The notes beneath the pieces are model-generated. The model was given only the letters and a program-made list of their open reading frames with translations. It was not told the DNA's origin and ran no database searches. From positions 310,001 to 374,000 of the forward strand of contig CAWFIT010000004.1 in assembly GCA_963815965.1 (NCBI GenBank): a DNA stretch of 64,000 bases. Reading direction: 5' to 3'. Both the position numbers and the translations under genes were made by a program. Positions 57,232 to 64,000 of this stretch are shown here, one piece after another; positions within the stretch are counted from its first letter, which is position 1, and each line of letters starts with the position of its first letter. This DNA comes from DASVFB01 sp963815965. GTDB taxonomy: Bacteria > Actinomycetota > Thermoleophilia > Gaiellales > Gaiellaceae.

Positions 57232-58530
57232 GTGCAGAAGTACGAGATCACCGAGCTCGACTCGGGCGAGCGCGTCATCACCGAGCGCGTGCCGAGCGTC
57301 CGCTCCGTCGCGCTCGGCTACTGGATCGGCGCCGGATCGAGGGACGAAAAGGCCGACCGCGCCGGCGTCTCGCATTTCCTCGAGCACCTCCTGTTCAAGG
57401 GCTCTTCGTCGTACAGCGCCCAGGAGATCGCCGAGACGTTCGACGGGCTCGGCGGCGAGCTGAACGCGGCCACCTCGCGGGAGCACACGATGCTCTACTC
57501 GCGCGTGTCGGACGCGCACCTCGACACGGCGATCGACGTCATGACCGACATGGTCTTCGCGCCAACGTTCGCGGAGCTCGACGCGGAGCGCGAGGTCGTC
57601 CTCGAGGAGATCGCGATGTACGAGGACGCGCCGCAGGAGCTCGTCCACGATCTCTTCTCGGAGGCCGTGTTCGGCGACCAGCCGCTCGGGCGTCCTGTGA
57701 TCGGGACCCGTGAGGTGATCGCAAGCGTCAGCCGACGCGCACTTGCCGCTTACCACCGCTCGATGTACGTCGGCGGCAACGTCGTCGTCGCTGCGGCCGG
57801 CAATCTGCAGCACAACGAGGTCGTGCGACTCCTCGAGCGCGCACAGCGGCGCCCGCAAGACACGCCGCCCAAGGGCGTCCGCGTCCGCAGGCCGATGGTC
57901 ACGCCGCCGCCTCCGAGCCTCCGCTTCCACCAGAAGGACACCGAGCAGTACCACGTCTGCATCGGCGCGCCCGGCATCTCGCGGTCCGACCGGCGCCGCT
58001 TCGCCGCCTCGCTGCTCGACTCGATCCTCGGCGGCTCCGCGTCATCTCGGCTGTTCCAGGAGATCCGTGAGAAACGCGGGATGGCATACGCGGTCTACAG
58101 CTTCACGTCGCAGTACTCCGACACCGGTCTCGTCGGCTTCTACGTCGGCACGCGGGAGGAGCACGTCGCCGAGTGTCTCGAGATCGCCTCGCGCGAGATC
58201 GCCGACGTCTCGGCGGGCCGGCTCCGGCCGAACGAGCTGCAGCGTGCGAAGGAAAACCTCAAGGGCCGCGTCGTCCTCTCGATGGAGTCGACCTCGAACC
58301 GCATGAGCCGGCTGGGGAAGTCGCTGATCACGGACACCGAGCTGCTCTCCCTCGACCGCCTGATCGCGGAGATCGACGCAGTCGAGCCGGATGAGGTTTC
58401 CGAGCTCGCGTCGGTCCTGCTTCAGCCCGAGCGCCTCTCGGCCGCAGGCATCGGCCCGGACGAGCGCACGTTCACCGCTGCGGTCAAGGGGACCAATCCG
58501 GGGCTCGCCCGCGCCGCAGCCGCTGCGTGA
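57232..58530 (+). CDS. M16-family zinc metallopeptidase
   Basis: 432 residues, GTG 57232. Inverted zinc motif HFLEH at His48-His52 with Glu51; distal ligand region EREVVLEEIAMYED near 120-130. The C-terminal half is the paired non-catalytic domain (SASSRLFQEIREKRGMAYAV). Processing protease related to mitochondrial processing peptidase. It follows rpsO-pnp in many bacteria; here it lies after secreted-protein genes. No signal peptide. Confidence 0.9.
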   Translation: MQKYEITELDSGERVITERVPSVRSVALGYWIGAGSRDEKADRAGVSHFLEHLLFKGSSSYSAQEIAETFDGLGGELNAATSREHTMLYSRVSDAHLDTAIDVMTDMVFAPTFAELDAEREVVLEEIAMYEDAPQELVHDLFSEAVFGDQPLGRPVIGTREVIASVSRRALAAYHRSMYVGGNVVVAAAGNLQHNEVVRLLERAQRRPQDTPPKGVRVRRPMVTPPPPSLRFHQKDTEQYHVCIGAPGISRSDRRRFAASLLDSILGGSASSRLFQEIREKRGMAYAVYSFTSQYSDTGLVGFYVGTREEHVAECLEIASREIADVSAGRLRPNELQRAKENLKGRVVLSMESTSNRMSRLGKSLITDTELLSLDRLIAEIDAVEPDEVSELASVLLQPERLSAAGIGPDERTFTAAVKGTNPGLARAAAAA

Positions 58531-58551
58531 AACGCTTCGCTTCGCTCGCTT

Positions 58552-58681
58552 CCGTCCGAAGTCCTGCGGACTTCGGACGGGAAAGACCGGGCAGGCGCGC
58601 TTTCGCGCGCGTGCCCATTTGGCGGTGGTCGGGGAGAAGCCGCTTCGCTCTGGGCGGGCGTCGGCGCGGCGAAGCCGCGCC
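58552..58681 (+). repeat. three-hairpin intergenic repeat, copy 3
   Basis: Hairpin 1 CCGTCCGAAGTCC-TGC-GGACTTCGGACGG (58552-58580, 13 bp), spacer GAAAGACC, hairpin 2 GGGCA-G-GCGCGC-TTTC-GCGCGC-G-TGCCC (58589-58616), 46-nt linker, hairpin 3 GGCGCGGC-GAA-GCCGCGCC (58663-58681). Lies between the M16 protease and dapB. Confidence 0.7.
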
Positions 58682-58708
58682 TATGGCGAGGGGAGATGAT
58701 TCAAGGGG

Positions 58709-59315
58709 ATGAAGATCTGCCTGTACGGACGGGGCGGGAAGGTCGGGCGGCGTGCTCGCTCCTGCGCTCGAGGCGGCCGGGCACGAGCTCGTCGAGCTTG
58801 ACGACGCCGACGCCGCGATCGACTTCACCGCGCCGGACGTCGTCGTCGACAACGTCCTTCGCGCGCTCGACGCCGGCGTGCCGAGCGTGGTCGGCACTAG
58901 CGGCGCCGATCTCGCCCCAGCCGACGCGCGCGGGCGCGAACGCGGCTTGCCCGTCTTCTTCGCGCCGAACTTCGCCATCGGCGCCGTGCTCATGATGCGC
59001 CTCGCCGTCGAGGCGGCCGCGTATCTGCCGCGTGCCGAGATCGTCGAGCTGCACAACGAGGCGAAGAAGGACGCGCCGTCGGGGACCGCGCGCGCCACCG
59101 CCGACCTGCTCCCCGGCGACGTGCCGATCCACAGCGTGCGCTTGCCCGGCCTCGTCGCGCACCAGGAGGTGCTGCTCGGCGGCGACGGCCAGCTGCTGAC
59201 CATCAGGCACGACGCGTTCTCTCGCGAGGCGTACGTCCCGGGGGTGCTACTCGCGCTCGAGCGCCTGCACAGCCTGCCGCCCGGGCTGACCGTCGGGCTC
59301 GACGCGCTGCTGTAG
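58709..59315 (+). CDS. dapB: 4-hydroxy-tetrahydrodipicolinate reductase, frameshifted as sequenced
   Basis: ATG 58709: MKICLYGRGGKVGG, the Rossmann GxxGxxG-like start. In GTCGGGCGGCG near 58741-58752 the frame shifts one base; VLAPALEAAGHELVELDDAD, the APNFAIGAVLM segment and the catalytic KKDAPSGTA motif follow. Short form of about 202 residues (240-270 is usual), with the middle condensed. Lysine and meso-DAP synthesis. An indel error is likely, since dapA downstream is intact. Confidence 0.85.
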
Positions 59316-59318
59316 ACG

Positions 59319-59927
59319 ATGACGACGGCGAGGCTGGAAACGTTCGCGGATGGGGTCTTTGCGATCGCGGCGACACTCCTCATCCTCAACGTCGAAGTGC
59401 CCGACCTCGGCGACCACAGCCTGAGCTACGAGCTCCTGCGTCTGTGGCCTGCCTACATCGGCTACGTGGTCAGCTTCGTGACGATCGGGATCATCTGGGT
59501 GAACCACCACACAGTCCTCGACCAGCTGCACAGCACCGACCGGACGTTTCTGTTCATCAACGTCTTCTTCTTGCTGTGCATCGCGTTCATTCCGTTCCCG
59601 ACGCGATTGCTCGCGACGTACGTGCGTACCGACGACGGGCAGGCCGCCGCTGTCCTGTACGGGATCACGCTCACCACGACGGCCGTCTTTTTCAACCTCA
59701 TGTGGCGCTACGCGATCGGCGCCGGCGGCAGGTTGCTGCGTGCGGATGCAGACCGGCGCGTCGTTGACGGGATCACGCGGAGCTACAGGCCGGGCGTCGC
59801 GATGTACGCCGGCGCAGCGATCGTCGGCTTTTTCCAGGCGGAGGTGAGCGCCGCCCTCTACGCTGCGATCGCGTTGTTCTACGTGCTCTCCAGCTCGCTC
59901 TTCGGCCGCGAGGACGTCGCGACGTGA
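59319..59927 (+). CDS. TMEM175-family potassium channel-like protein
   Basis: 202 residues, ATG 59319. RLETFADGVFAIAATLLILN at residues 5-24 is the hallmark RxxxFxDxVFAIAxTLL of bacterial TMEM175 (DUF1211). Six membrane helices in all (LLRLWPAYIGYVVSFVTIGI, TFLFINVFFLLCIAFIPFP and others). Forms K+-permeable tetramers in characterised homologues. Separated from dapB by 3 nt. Confidence 0.85.
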   Translation: MTTARLETFADGVFAIAATLLILNVEVPDLGDHSLSYELLRLWPAYIGYVVSFVTIGIIWVNHHTVLDQLHSTDRTFLFINVFFLLCIAFIPFPTRLLATYVRTDDGQAAAVLYGITLTTTAVFFNLMWRYAIGAGGRLLRADADRRVVDGITRSYRPGVAMYAGAAIVGFFQAEVSAALYAAIALFYVLSSSLFGREDVAT

Positions 59928-60451
59928 CGATCGACACGCGCGTCGAGATCCGCGAGCTTTCGGGCAGGGACGTCCTCTCGCTTCGCCCCGAGCTGGCCGA
60001 GATCTGGCCGGATGCTTCGCGGGCGCGAATCGACGAGATCCTGCCGCGTCACGTCACGCGCGACGGCTTCCGGTTCCTGGGCGCCTTCGCGGACGATCGG
60101 CTGGTCGGCTTCGTCTACGGCTACCGAGGCGGCAGCGGTCAGTGGTGGCACGACCGCGTCGCCCGCGCGCTGGGCGCTGTGGGAACCGAACGCTGGCTCG
60201 GGCCGGGCCATTTCGAGTTCACGGAGCTGCACGTGCGGGCGGACTATCAGCGCCGCGGCATCGGCGGGCGCCTACACGACGCGCTGATCGAAGGGATCGA
60301 CGGGCCGACTGCCGTGCTCTCGACGCAGACCGACAACGAGCCGGCGATCGCCCTCTACAAAGGTCGGGGCTGGCGCGTGATCGTGCCGTACCTCGACTTC
60401 GGCTCCGGGCGTCCGTTCCTGATCATGGGGCTCGACCTGGGTGGAGGCTAG
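59924..60451 (+). CDS. GNAT-family N-acetyltransferase
   Basis: 175 residues, GTG 59924 overlapping the previous stop (GTGA). Acetyl-CoA motif RADYQRRGIGGRLHDAL near 105-121, preceded by the FEFTELHV strand and followed by STQTDNEPAIALYKGRGWR. Substrate unknown. Confidence 0.85.
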   Translation: MTIDTRVEIRELSGRDVLSLRPELAEIWPDASRARIDEILPRHVTRDGFRFLGAFADDRLVGFVYGYRGGSGQWWHDRVARALGAVGTERWLGPGHFEFTELHVRADYQRRGIGGRLHDALIEGIDGPTAVLSTQTDNEPAIALYKGRGWRVIVPYLDFGSGRPFLIMGLDLGGG

Positions 60452-60909
60452 GTAGCGGGTGTCGCAGGCGTCGCCTGCGCCGCGCGCGCGCCTCGCCAGG
60501 CTACTCCCGTCAAGTATCCGGTGAGACTGAAGATGACGAGCGCATTGATTCCATGGAGAATCCCGACGCCGTGGGCGCTCTCGCTGATCCACGCAAGGAC
60601 GATCTGGAGGGCCACATCCAGCGGGACCGCGAGCGCGAGGAGGACGCGCCGCTTGCCGAGTCGGGCTCCTAGGGCAAGGAGAAACAGGACGATCGCCCCG
60701 AGGAAGATGATGTACCCGAATCCAATATGGAAGTCGAAGCCGTGGTCGAACGTCTTCTCGCTGATCAGCTTGGTCGCGTCCGGGCCTTTCTGGTCGCCGA
60801 GCTTCTGAGCCGAGTAGAAAGCTCCGTATGCGGCAGCAGCGATCTGGGTCACGACGGCGAGAAAGATGAGTGTCACCCAGTAGCGATAGATTGTTCCGAG
60901 AGCCTTCAC
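60448..60909 (-). CDS. four-helix membrane protein (DUF6220-like)
   Basis: About 153 residues from GTG 60909 behind GAGGTG; GTG 60939 is possible. Helices: YWVTLIFLAVVTQIAAAAYG, FHIGFGYIIFLGAIVLFLLA, VLLALAVPLDVALQIVLAWI and GILHGINALVIFSLTGYLTG; histidines in helices 2 and 4 (GFDFHIGFG, GILHGINA) hint at heme or quinone contact. Convergent with the GNAT gene, stops overlapping by 4 nt. Confidence 0.65.
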   Translation of the reverse strand: MKALGTIYRYWVTLIFLAVVTQIAAAAYGAFYSAQKLGDQKGPDATKLISEKTFDHGFDFHIGFGYIIFLGAIVLFLLALGARLGKRRVLLALAVPLDVALQIVLAWISESAHGVGILHGINALVIFSLTGYLTGVAWRGARAAQATPATPAT

Positions 60910-60959
60910 CGGCGAGCACCTCGCGAGTAGGGGATGCACGAGTTTAAGACACGAGGCGG

Positions 60960-61454
60960 ATGAAGCTCGAAGTCATTGACGGTGACATCGCCGCGCTCGG
61001 GGTCGACGCTGTCGCCAACGCCGCGAACAATCACCTGTGGATGGGCGCAGGGGTCGCCGGTGCGATCAAGCGAGCTGGCGGCGACGAGATTGAGCACGAA
61101 GCGATTGCGAAGGGGCCGATCGCGGTCGGCGACGCGGTCGCGACGACCGCCGGTCGCCTGCCGGCGAAGTGGGTCATCCACGGCGCCGTCATGGGTCAGG
61201 ACCTCCGGACGAACGCCGCGCTCGTCTCGCAGACGACGACCAGCGTGCTGCAGGTAGCCGACGAGCTGGGCGCCGAGTCGCTTGCGCTGCCCGCGTTCGG
61301 AACAGGCGTCGGCGGGTTTCCGCTCGACGAGTGCGCGCGGCTGATGGTGGATGCCGTGCGCGCACACGAGCCGCGGACGCTCCGCCGGGTCGTGTTCGCG
61401 GTCTACGGGGAAGAGGCGCGGCGCGCCTTCGAAGGGGCGCTCGCGAAGGCGTAG
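60960..61454 (+). CDS. macro-domain protein
   Basis: 164 residues. MKLEVIDGDIAALGVDAVAN, the NAANNHLWMGAGVAGAI ADP-ribose loop, and ALPAFGTGVGGFPLDE. Related to YmdB and archaeal Af1521: binds ADP-ribose or removes O-acetyl/ADP-ribose groups. The next gene starts 13 nt later. Confidence 0.88.
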   Translation: MKLEVIDGDIAALGVDAVANAANNHLWMGAGVAGAIKRAGGDEIEHEAIAKGPIAVGDAVATTAGRLPAKWVIHGAVMGQDLRTNAALVSQTTTSVLQVADELGAESLALPAFGTGVGGFPLDECARLMVDAVRAHEPRTLRRVVFAVYGEEARRAFEGALAKA

Positions 61455-61466
61455 AATCCAGAACCG

Positions 61467-62342
61467 GTGTTCGGCGAGGTTCTGACTGCGATCGTCACGC
61501 CGTTCGACACGAACAGGCGTGTCGATCTGGACCGCTTTCGCGAGCTCGCGGAGTTCCTCGTCGACAACGGTTCCGACGGCCTCGTCGTGTGCGGCACGAC
61601 CGGCGAAGCGCCGACGCTCTCCGACGACGAGAAGTTCGCGCTGTGGGAAACCGCTGTCGACCTGCTGCGTGGACGGGCGACGGTCATCGCGGGCACAGGC
61701 ACGTACGACACCGCACACTCGATTCACCTGTCGCAAAGGGCAGCCGAAATCGGTGTCGACGGGCTGCTCGTCGTCACGCCGTACTACAGCAAGCCGCCGC
61801 AGCGCGCGATCGTCGAGCACTTCAAGGCGATTGCAGCAGCGACCGACAGGCCGATCGTCGTCTACAACATTCCCAGCCGCGTCGTGATCGACATCGAGCC
61901 CGAGACGATCGAGCGGCTCGCGGACATTCCAACCGTGCGCGCCGTCAAGCAGGCGTACGACGACCTCGACGAGGCGGCCCAGATTCCGGGCTTCGGTCTC
62001 GACCTGTACGCCGGTGACGACAACCTGATCCACCCGTTCCTCGAGCTCGGCGGCGTCGGCGGCATATGCGTCCACACACATGTTGTTGGGCCGCAGGTGA
62101 AGGAGATGGTGCGCGCCTTCCACAGCGGCGACCGGGCACGCGCGAAGGAGATCGACGATCAACTTGCGCCGGCATACGAGCTGCTGAAGGTGGTCGGCAA
62201 CCCGATCGCGATCAAGGCTGCACTGAAGCTCTCGGGGCACGACGTCGGCGGCCTGCGCCTCCCGCTCGTGGAGGCGACAGAAGAGGAGACGGAGCGCGTC
62301 CGCTCCTGCCTCGAGCGCCTGGGCGTCCTGGTCGCCGCCTGA
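61467..62342 (+). CDS. dapA: 4-hydroxy-tetrahydrodipicolinate synthase
   Basis: 291 residues, GTG 61467. Class I aldolase: GTTGEAPTL with Thr44-Thr45, Tyr133 in VVYNIPSR, Schiff-base Lys161 in AVKQAYDDL. The usual KEASGD becomes KQAYDD, a modest deviation. Condenses pyruvate with aspartate semialdehyde. Confidence 0.92.
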   Translation: MFGEVLTAIVTPFDTNRRVDLDRFRELAEFLVDNGSDGLVVCGTTGEAPTLSDDEKFALWETAVDLLRGRATVIAGTGTYDTAHSIHLSQRAAEIGVDGLLVVTPYYSKPPQRAIVEHFKAIAAATDRPIVVYNIPSRVVIDIEPETIERLADIPTVRAVKQAYDDLDEAAQIPGFGLDLYAGDDNLIHPFLELGGVGGICVHTHVVGPQVKEMVRAFHSGDRARAKEIDDQLAPAYELLKVVGNPIAIKAALKLSGHDVGGLRLPLVEATEEETERVRSCLERLGVLVAA

Positions 62343-62344
62343 GC

Positions 62345-62521
62345 TACCCTTCCGCCCACGGCGACGACGGAGAGTGACGCCTCCAGAGCCGTCGGCCGGC
62401 CCCCGTCACAGGGCCTAAATCGAGGCCGAGTGGCACTTTGTCGCTTGGCGAAGTGCGGTGGCACCGCGGGAGCGCCTCCCGCCCGCACCCCCAGGCGAGT
62501 TGTCGAAGGGAGGTGCCACGA
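62345..62521 (+). promoter_or_regulatory. T-box riboswitch (translational) before aspS
   Basis: Stem III GCACTT/AAGTGC (62433-62438/62451-62456) is followed by the T-box core GGTGGCACCGCGGGA (62457-62471), close to the consensus GGGTGGNACCGCG. TGGC (62459-62462) would pair with the GCCA end of uncharged tRNA with discriminator G73 (tRNA-Asp or tRNA-Asn). GTGGCACC (62458-62465) is exactly complementary to GGTGCCAC (62512-62519), which overlaps the Shine-Dalgarno GGGAGG. So the leader hides the RBS unless uncharged tRNA binds. A short stem I with GAC in its loop lies near 62370-62395. Mechanism inferred from the pairing. Confidence 0.78.
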
Positions 62522-63718
62522 ATGAAACGGATCCTCACGTCGGAGCTGCCGGCGCACGCCGGCGAGCGCGTGCTGTTGCAAGGCTGGCTGCACCGGAAGC
62601 GAGAGCTGTCGCGCGTGTCCTTTCTCGTCCTGCGCGACCGCGGCGGGCTGGCCCAGGTCGTCGTAGAGCGGATGCCCGAGCTCCTACCGGAGAGCGCGCT
62701 CGAGATCGAAGGGATCGCAGTCGCGAACGAGCAGGCGCCGGGTGGGGTGGAGGTCCACGAGCCCGAGATCCGCGTCCTCGCCGAGCCCGCGGAGGCGCCG
62801 CCGGTCGAGCTGCACCGGCCCGAGCCGCGGGAGTCGCTGCCGACACGGCTCGACGCGGCCGCAGTAGCGCTTCGCCATCCGGCCGTGCGCGAGCGCTTCC
62901 GCCTCACGGCGCACGCCGTCGCGGCCTTTCGATCGACGCTCGACGAGCGGGGCTTCGTCGAGATCCAGACGCCGAAGATCGTCGCCTCCGCAACCGAGGG
63001 CGGCGCGAACGTCTTCGCCGTCGACTACTTCGGCCGCGAGGCGTTCCTCGCGCAGAGCCCACAGTTCTACAAGCAGACGATGGTCGGCGTCTTCGAGCGG
63101 GTCTACGAGGTCGGGCCCGTGTTCCGTGCCGAGCCGCACGAGACGGCGCGGCATCTCGCGGAGTACGTCTCGCTCGACGCCGAGCTCGGCTTCATCCGCG
63201 ACCACCGCGACGTGATCGACCTCGTGCGCGAAGTGGTCTTCGCGATGATCGAAGCCGTCGGAGGCACGCCGCCTGCGGAAGCGCCGATCGTGCACTTCGA
63301 AGACGTGCGCACCGGCGACGAGCCGGATCTGTCGCCGGAGGACGAGCGGCGCATCTGCAGCGAGCACGGAGAGCTCGTCTTCGTCGAAGGCTTCCCGACG
63401 TGGAAGCGTCCCTTCTACACGCACCCGGATCCCGAGCGGCCGCAGTGGTCGCGCGGCTTCGACCTGCTCTACCGCGGGCTCGAGATCGTCACCGGCGGCC
63501 AGCGTCTGCACCTTTACAAGGACTACAAGGCGGCGCTCGCCGAGCGAGGTCTCGACGAGGCGCCGTTCGCTTCGTACCTCGACGCGTTCCGCTACGGAAT
63601 GCCGCCGCACGGCGGCTTCGCACTCGGTCTCGAACGGTTCGTCGCGCAGGCCGTCGGTGTCCACAATGTGCGGGAGACGACGCTCTTCCCGCGCGACCGC
63701 TCGCGACTTCAACCCTGA
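62522..63718 (+). CDS. aspS: aspartyl-tRNA synthetase, archaeal-type, probably non-discriminating
   Basis: 398 residues, ATG 62522. N-terminal OB fold GWLHRKREL with His24 where discriminating archaeal-type enzymes carry Trp, then class II motifs (motif 2 FRAEPHETARHLAEYVSLDA, motif 3 GGFALGLERFV). Absence of the GAD insertion and short length give the archaeal type. A non-discriminating enzyme also charges tRNA-Asn with Asp, repaired by GatCAB. The T-box TGGC fits either tRNA. Confidence 0.9.
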   Translation: MKRILTSELPAHAGERVLLQGWLHRKRELSRVSFLVLRDRGGLAQVVVERMPELLPESALEIEGIAVANEQAPGGVEVHEPEIRVLAEPAEAPPVELHRPEPRESLPTRLDAAAVALRHPAVRERFRLTAHAVAAFRSTLDERGFVEIQTPKIVASATEGGANVFAVDYFGREAFLAQSPQFYKQTMVGVFERVYEVGPVFRAEPHETARHLAEYVSLDAELGFIRDHRDVIDLVREVVFAMIEAVGGTPPAEAPIVHFEDVRTGDEPDLSPEDERRICSEHGELVFVEGFPTWKRPFYTHPDPERPQWSRGFDLLYRGLEIVTGGQRLHLYKDYKAALAERGLDEAPFASYLDAFRYGMPPHGGFALGLERFVAQAVGVHNVRETTLFPRDRSRLQP

Positions 63719-63740
63719 GCGCGCCTATGCTTGGACCGAG

Positions 63741-64000
63741 ATGAGCGTGCGGATCATTCCACTCGGCGGCCTCGGCGAGGTCGGCAAGAACATGACCGTC
63801 TACGAGTCCGGAGGCGAGGCGATCGTCGTCGACGCAGGACTCGCGTTCCCGCGGGACGAGCACCTCGGCGTCGATCTCGTACTGCCCGAGATGACATATC
63901 TCGCCGAGCACCCGGGCGGCGTGCGAGCGGTCGTGCTCACGCACGGGCACGAGGACCACGTCGGCGCCCTTCCTTATCTCCTACGGGTCGCGACGGTGAA
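63741..64000 (+). CDS. rnj: ribonuclease J, 3' end outside the window
   Basis: ATG 63741: MSVRIIPLGGLGEVGKNMTV, then the metallo-beta-lactamase zinc motif in VLTHGHEDHVGALPYLL. Only the first 86 codons are inside the window. RNase J is a 5'-3' exo- and endonuclease. It follows dapA/dapB in many actinobacteria. Confidence 0.92.
   Translation, partial: MSVRIIPLGGLGEVGKNMTVYESGGEAIVVDAGLAFPRDEHLGVDLVLPEMTYLAEHPGGVRAVVLTHGHEDHVGALPYLLRVATV

Overview
The window is a contiguous piece of a high-GC bacterial chromosome. Three things point to Actinomycetota, most likely class Thermoleophilia (Gaiellales/Solirubrobacterales relatives): an actinobacterial-type integration host factor (mIHF) upstream of gmk and rpoZ, exact actinobacterial LexA boxes (CGAAC-N4-GTTCG), and a pyr operon that combines PyrR translational control with PyrK/class 1B PyrD. 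The taxonomic call is inference from gene content; no rRNA is present.

Layout. 1-4300 is gene-poor: one odd adenylate-forming-like fusion protein, one small zinc-ribbon gene, decayed small-gene remnants and palindrome-bounded repeats. 4317-16222 is a sugar cassette (LacI regulator, MalEFG-K ABC importer, intracellular cyclomaltodextrinase-like GH13, secreted alpha-amylase) bounded by a 26-nt direct repeat of a tRNA-Arg 3' end. Candidate integrase arm sites lie inside both ends and an integrase-like C-terminal scrap lies within. 16244-22929 holds a DgcA-DgcN-like D-glutamate pair, a secreted glycosidase-like protein, an SOS-controlled LysM membrane protein, RNase Z and small genes. 23000-32736 is the pyrimidine operon (PyrR RNA site, leader peptide, pyrR-B-C-carA-carB-pyrK-pyrD) followed by mihF-gmk-rpoZ. 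32898-40279 carries coaBC, a MoxR/DUF58/transglutaminase set, a sugar nucleotidyltransferase, a TPR protein and dtd. 40910-47769 is the rimP-nusA-ylxR-infB-ylxP-rbfA-nrnA-truB-ribF translation operon, followed by a reverse-strand ggt. 49408-52253 is rpsO-pnp, then a response regulator and three secreted proteins. 57232-64000 has an M16 protease, dapB, dapA, a T-box-controlled AspRS and the start of RNase J.

Regulatory RNA is unusually legible: a PyrR-binding loop over the first ribosome-binding site of pyr, a translational T-box before aspS, a long hairpin between rpsO and pnp, and a 15-bp hairpin between malE and malF. The most novel element is a roughly 130-nt intergenic repeat with three hairpins, present in three copies (32742, 49172, 58552), whose outer stems differ in sequence but keep perfect pairing.

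Caution: nine reading frames are broken by single-base shifts, including coaBC, truB and dapB, which should be essential. Indel errors in the underlying sequence are the simplest explanation, so frameshifted genes are given as CDS spanning the break rather than called dead. Only clear fragments are called pseudogenes.
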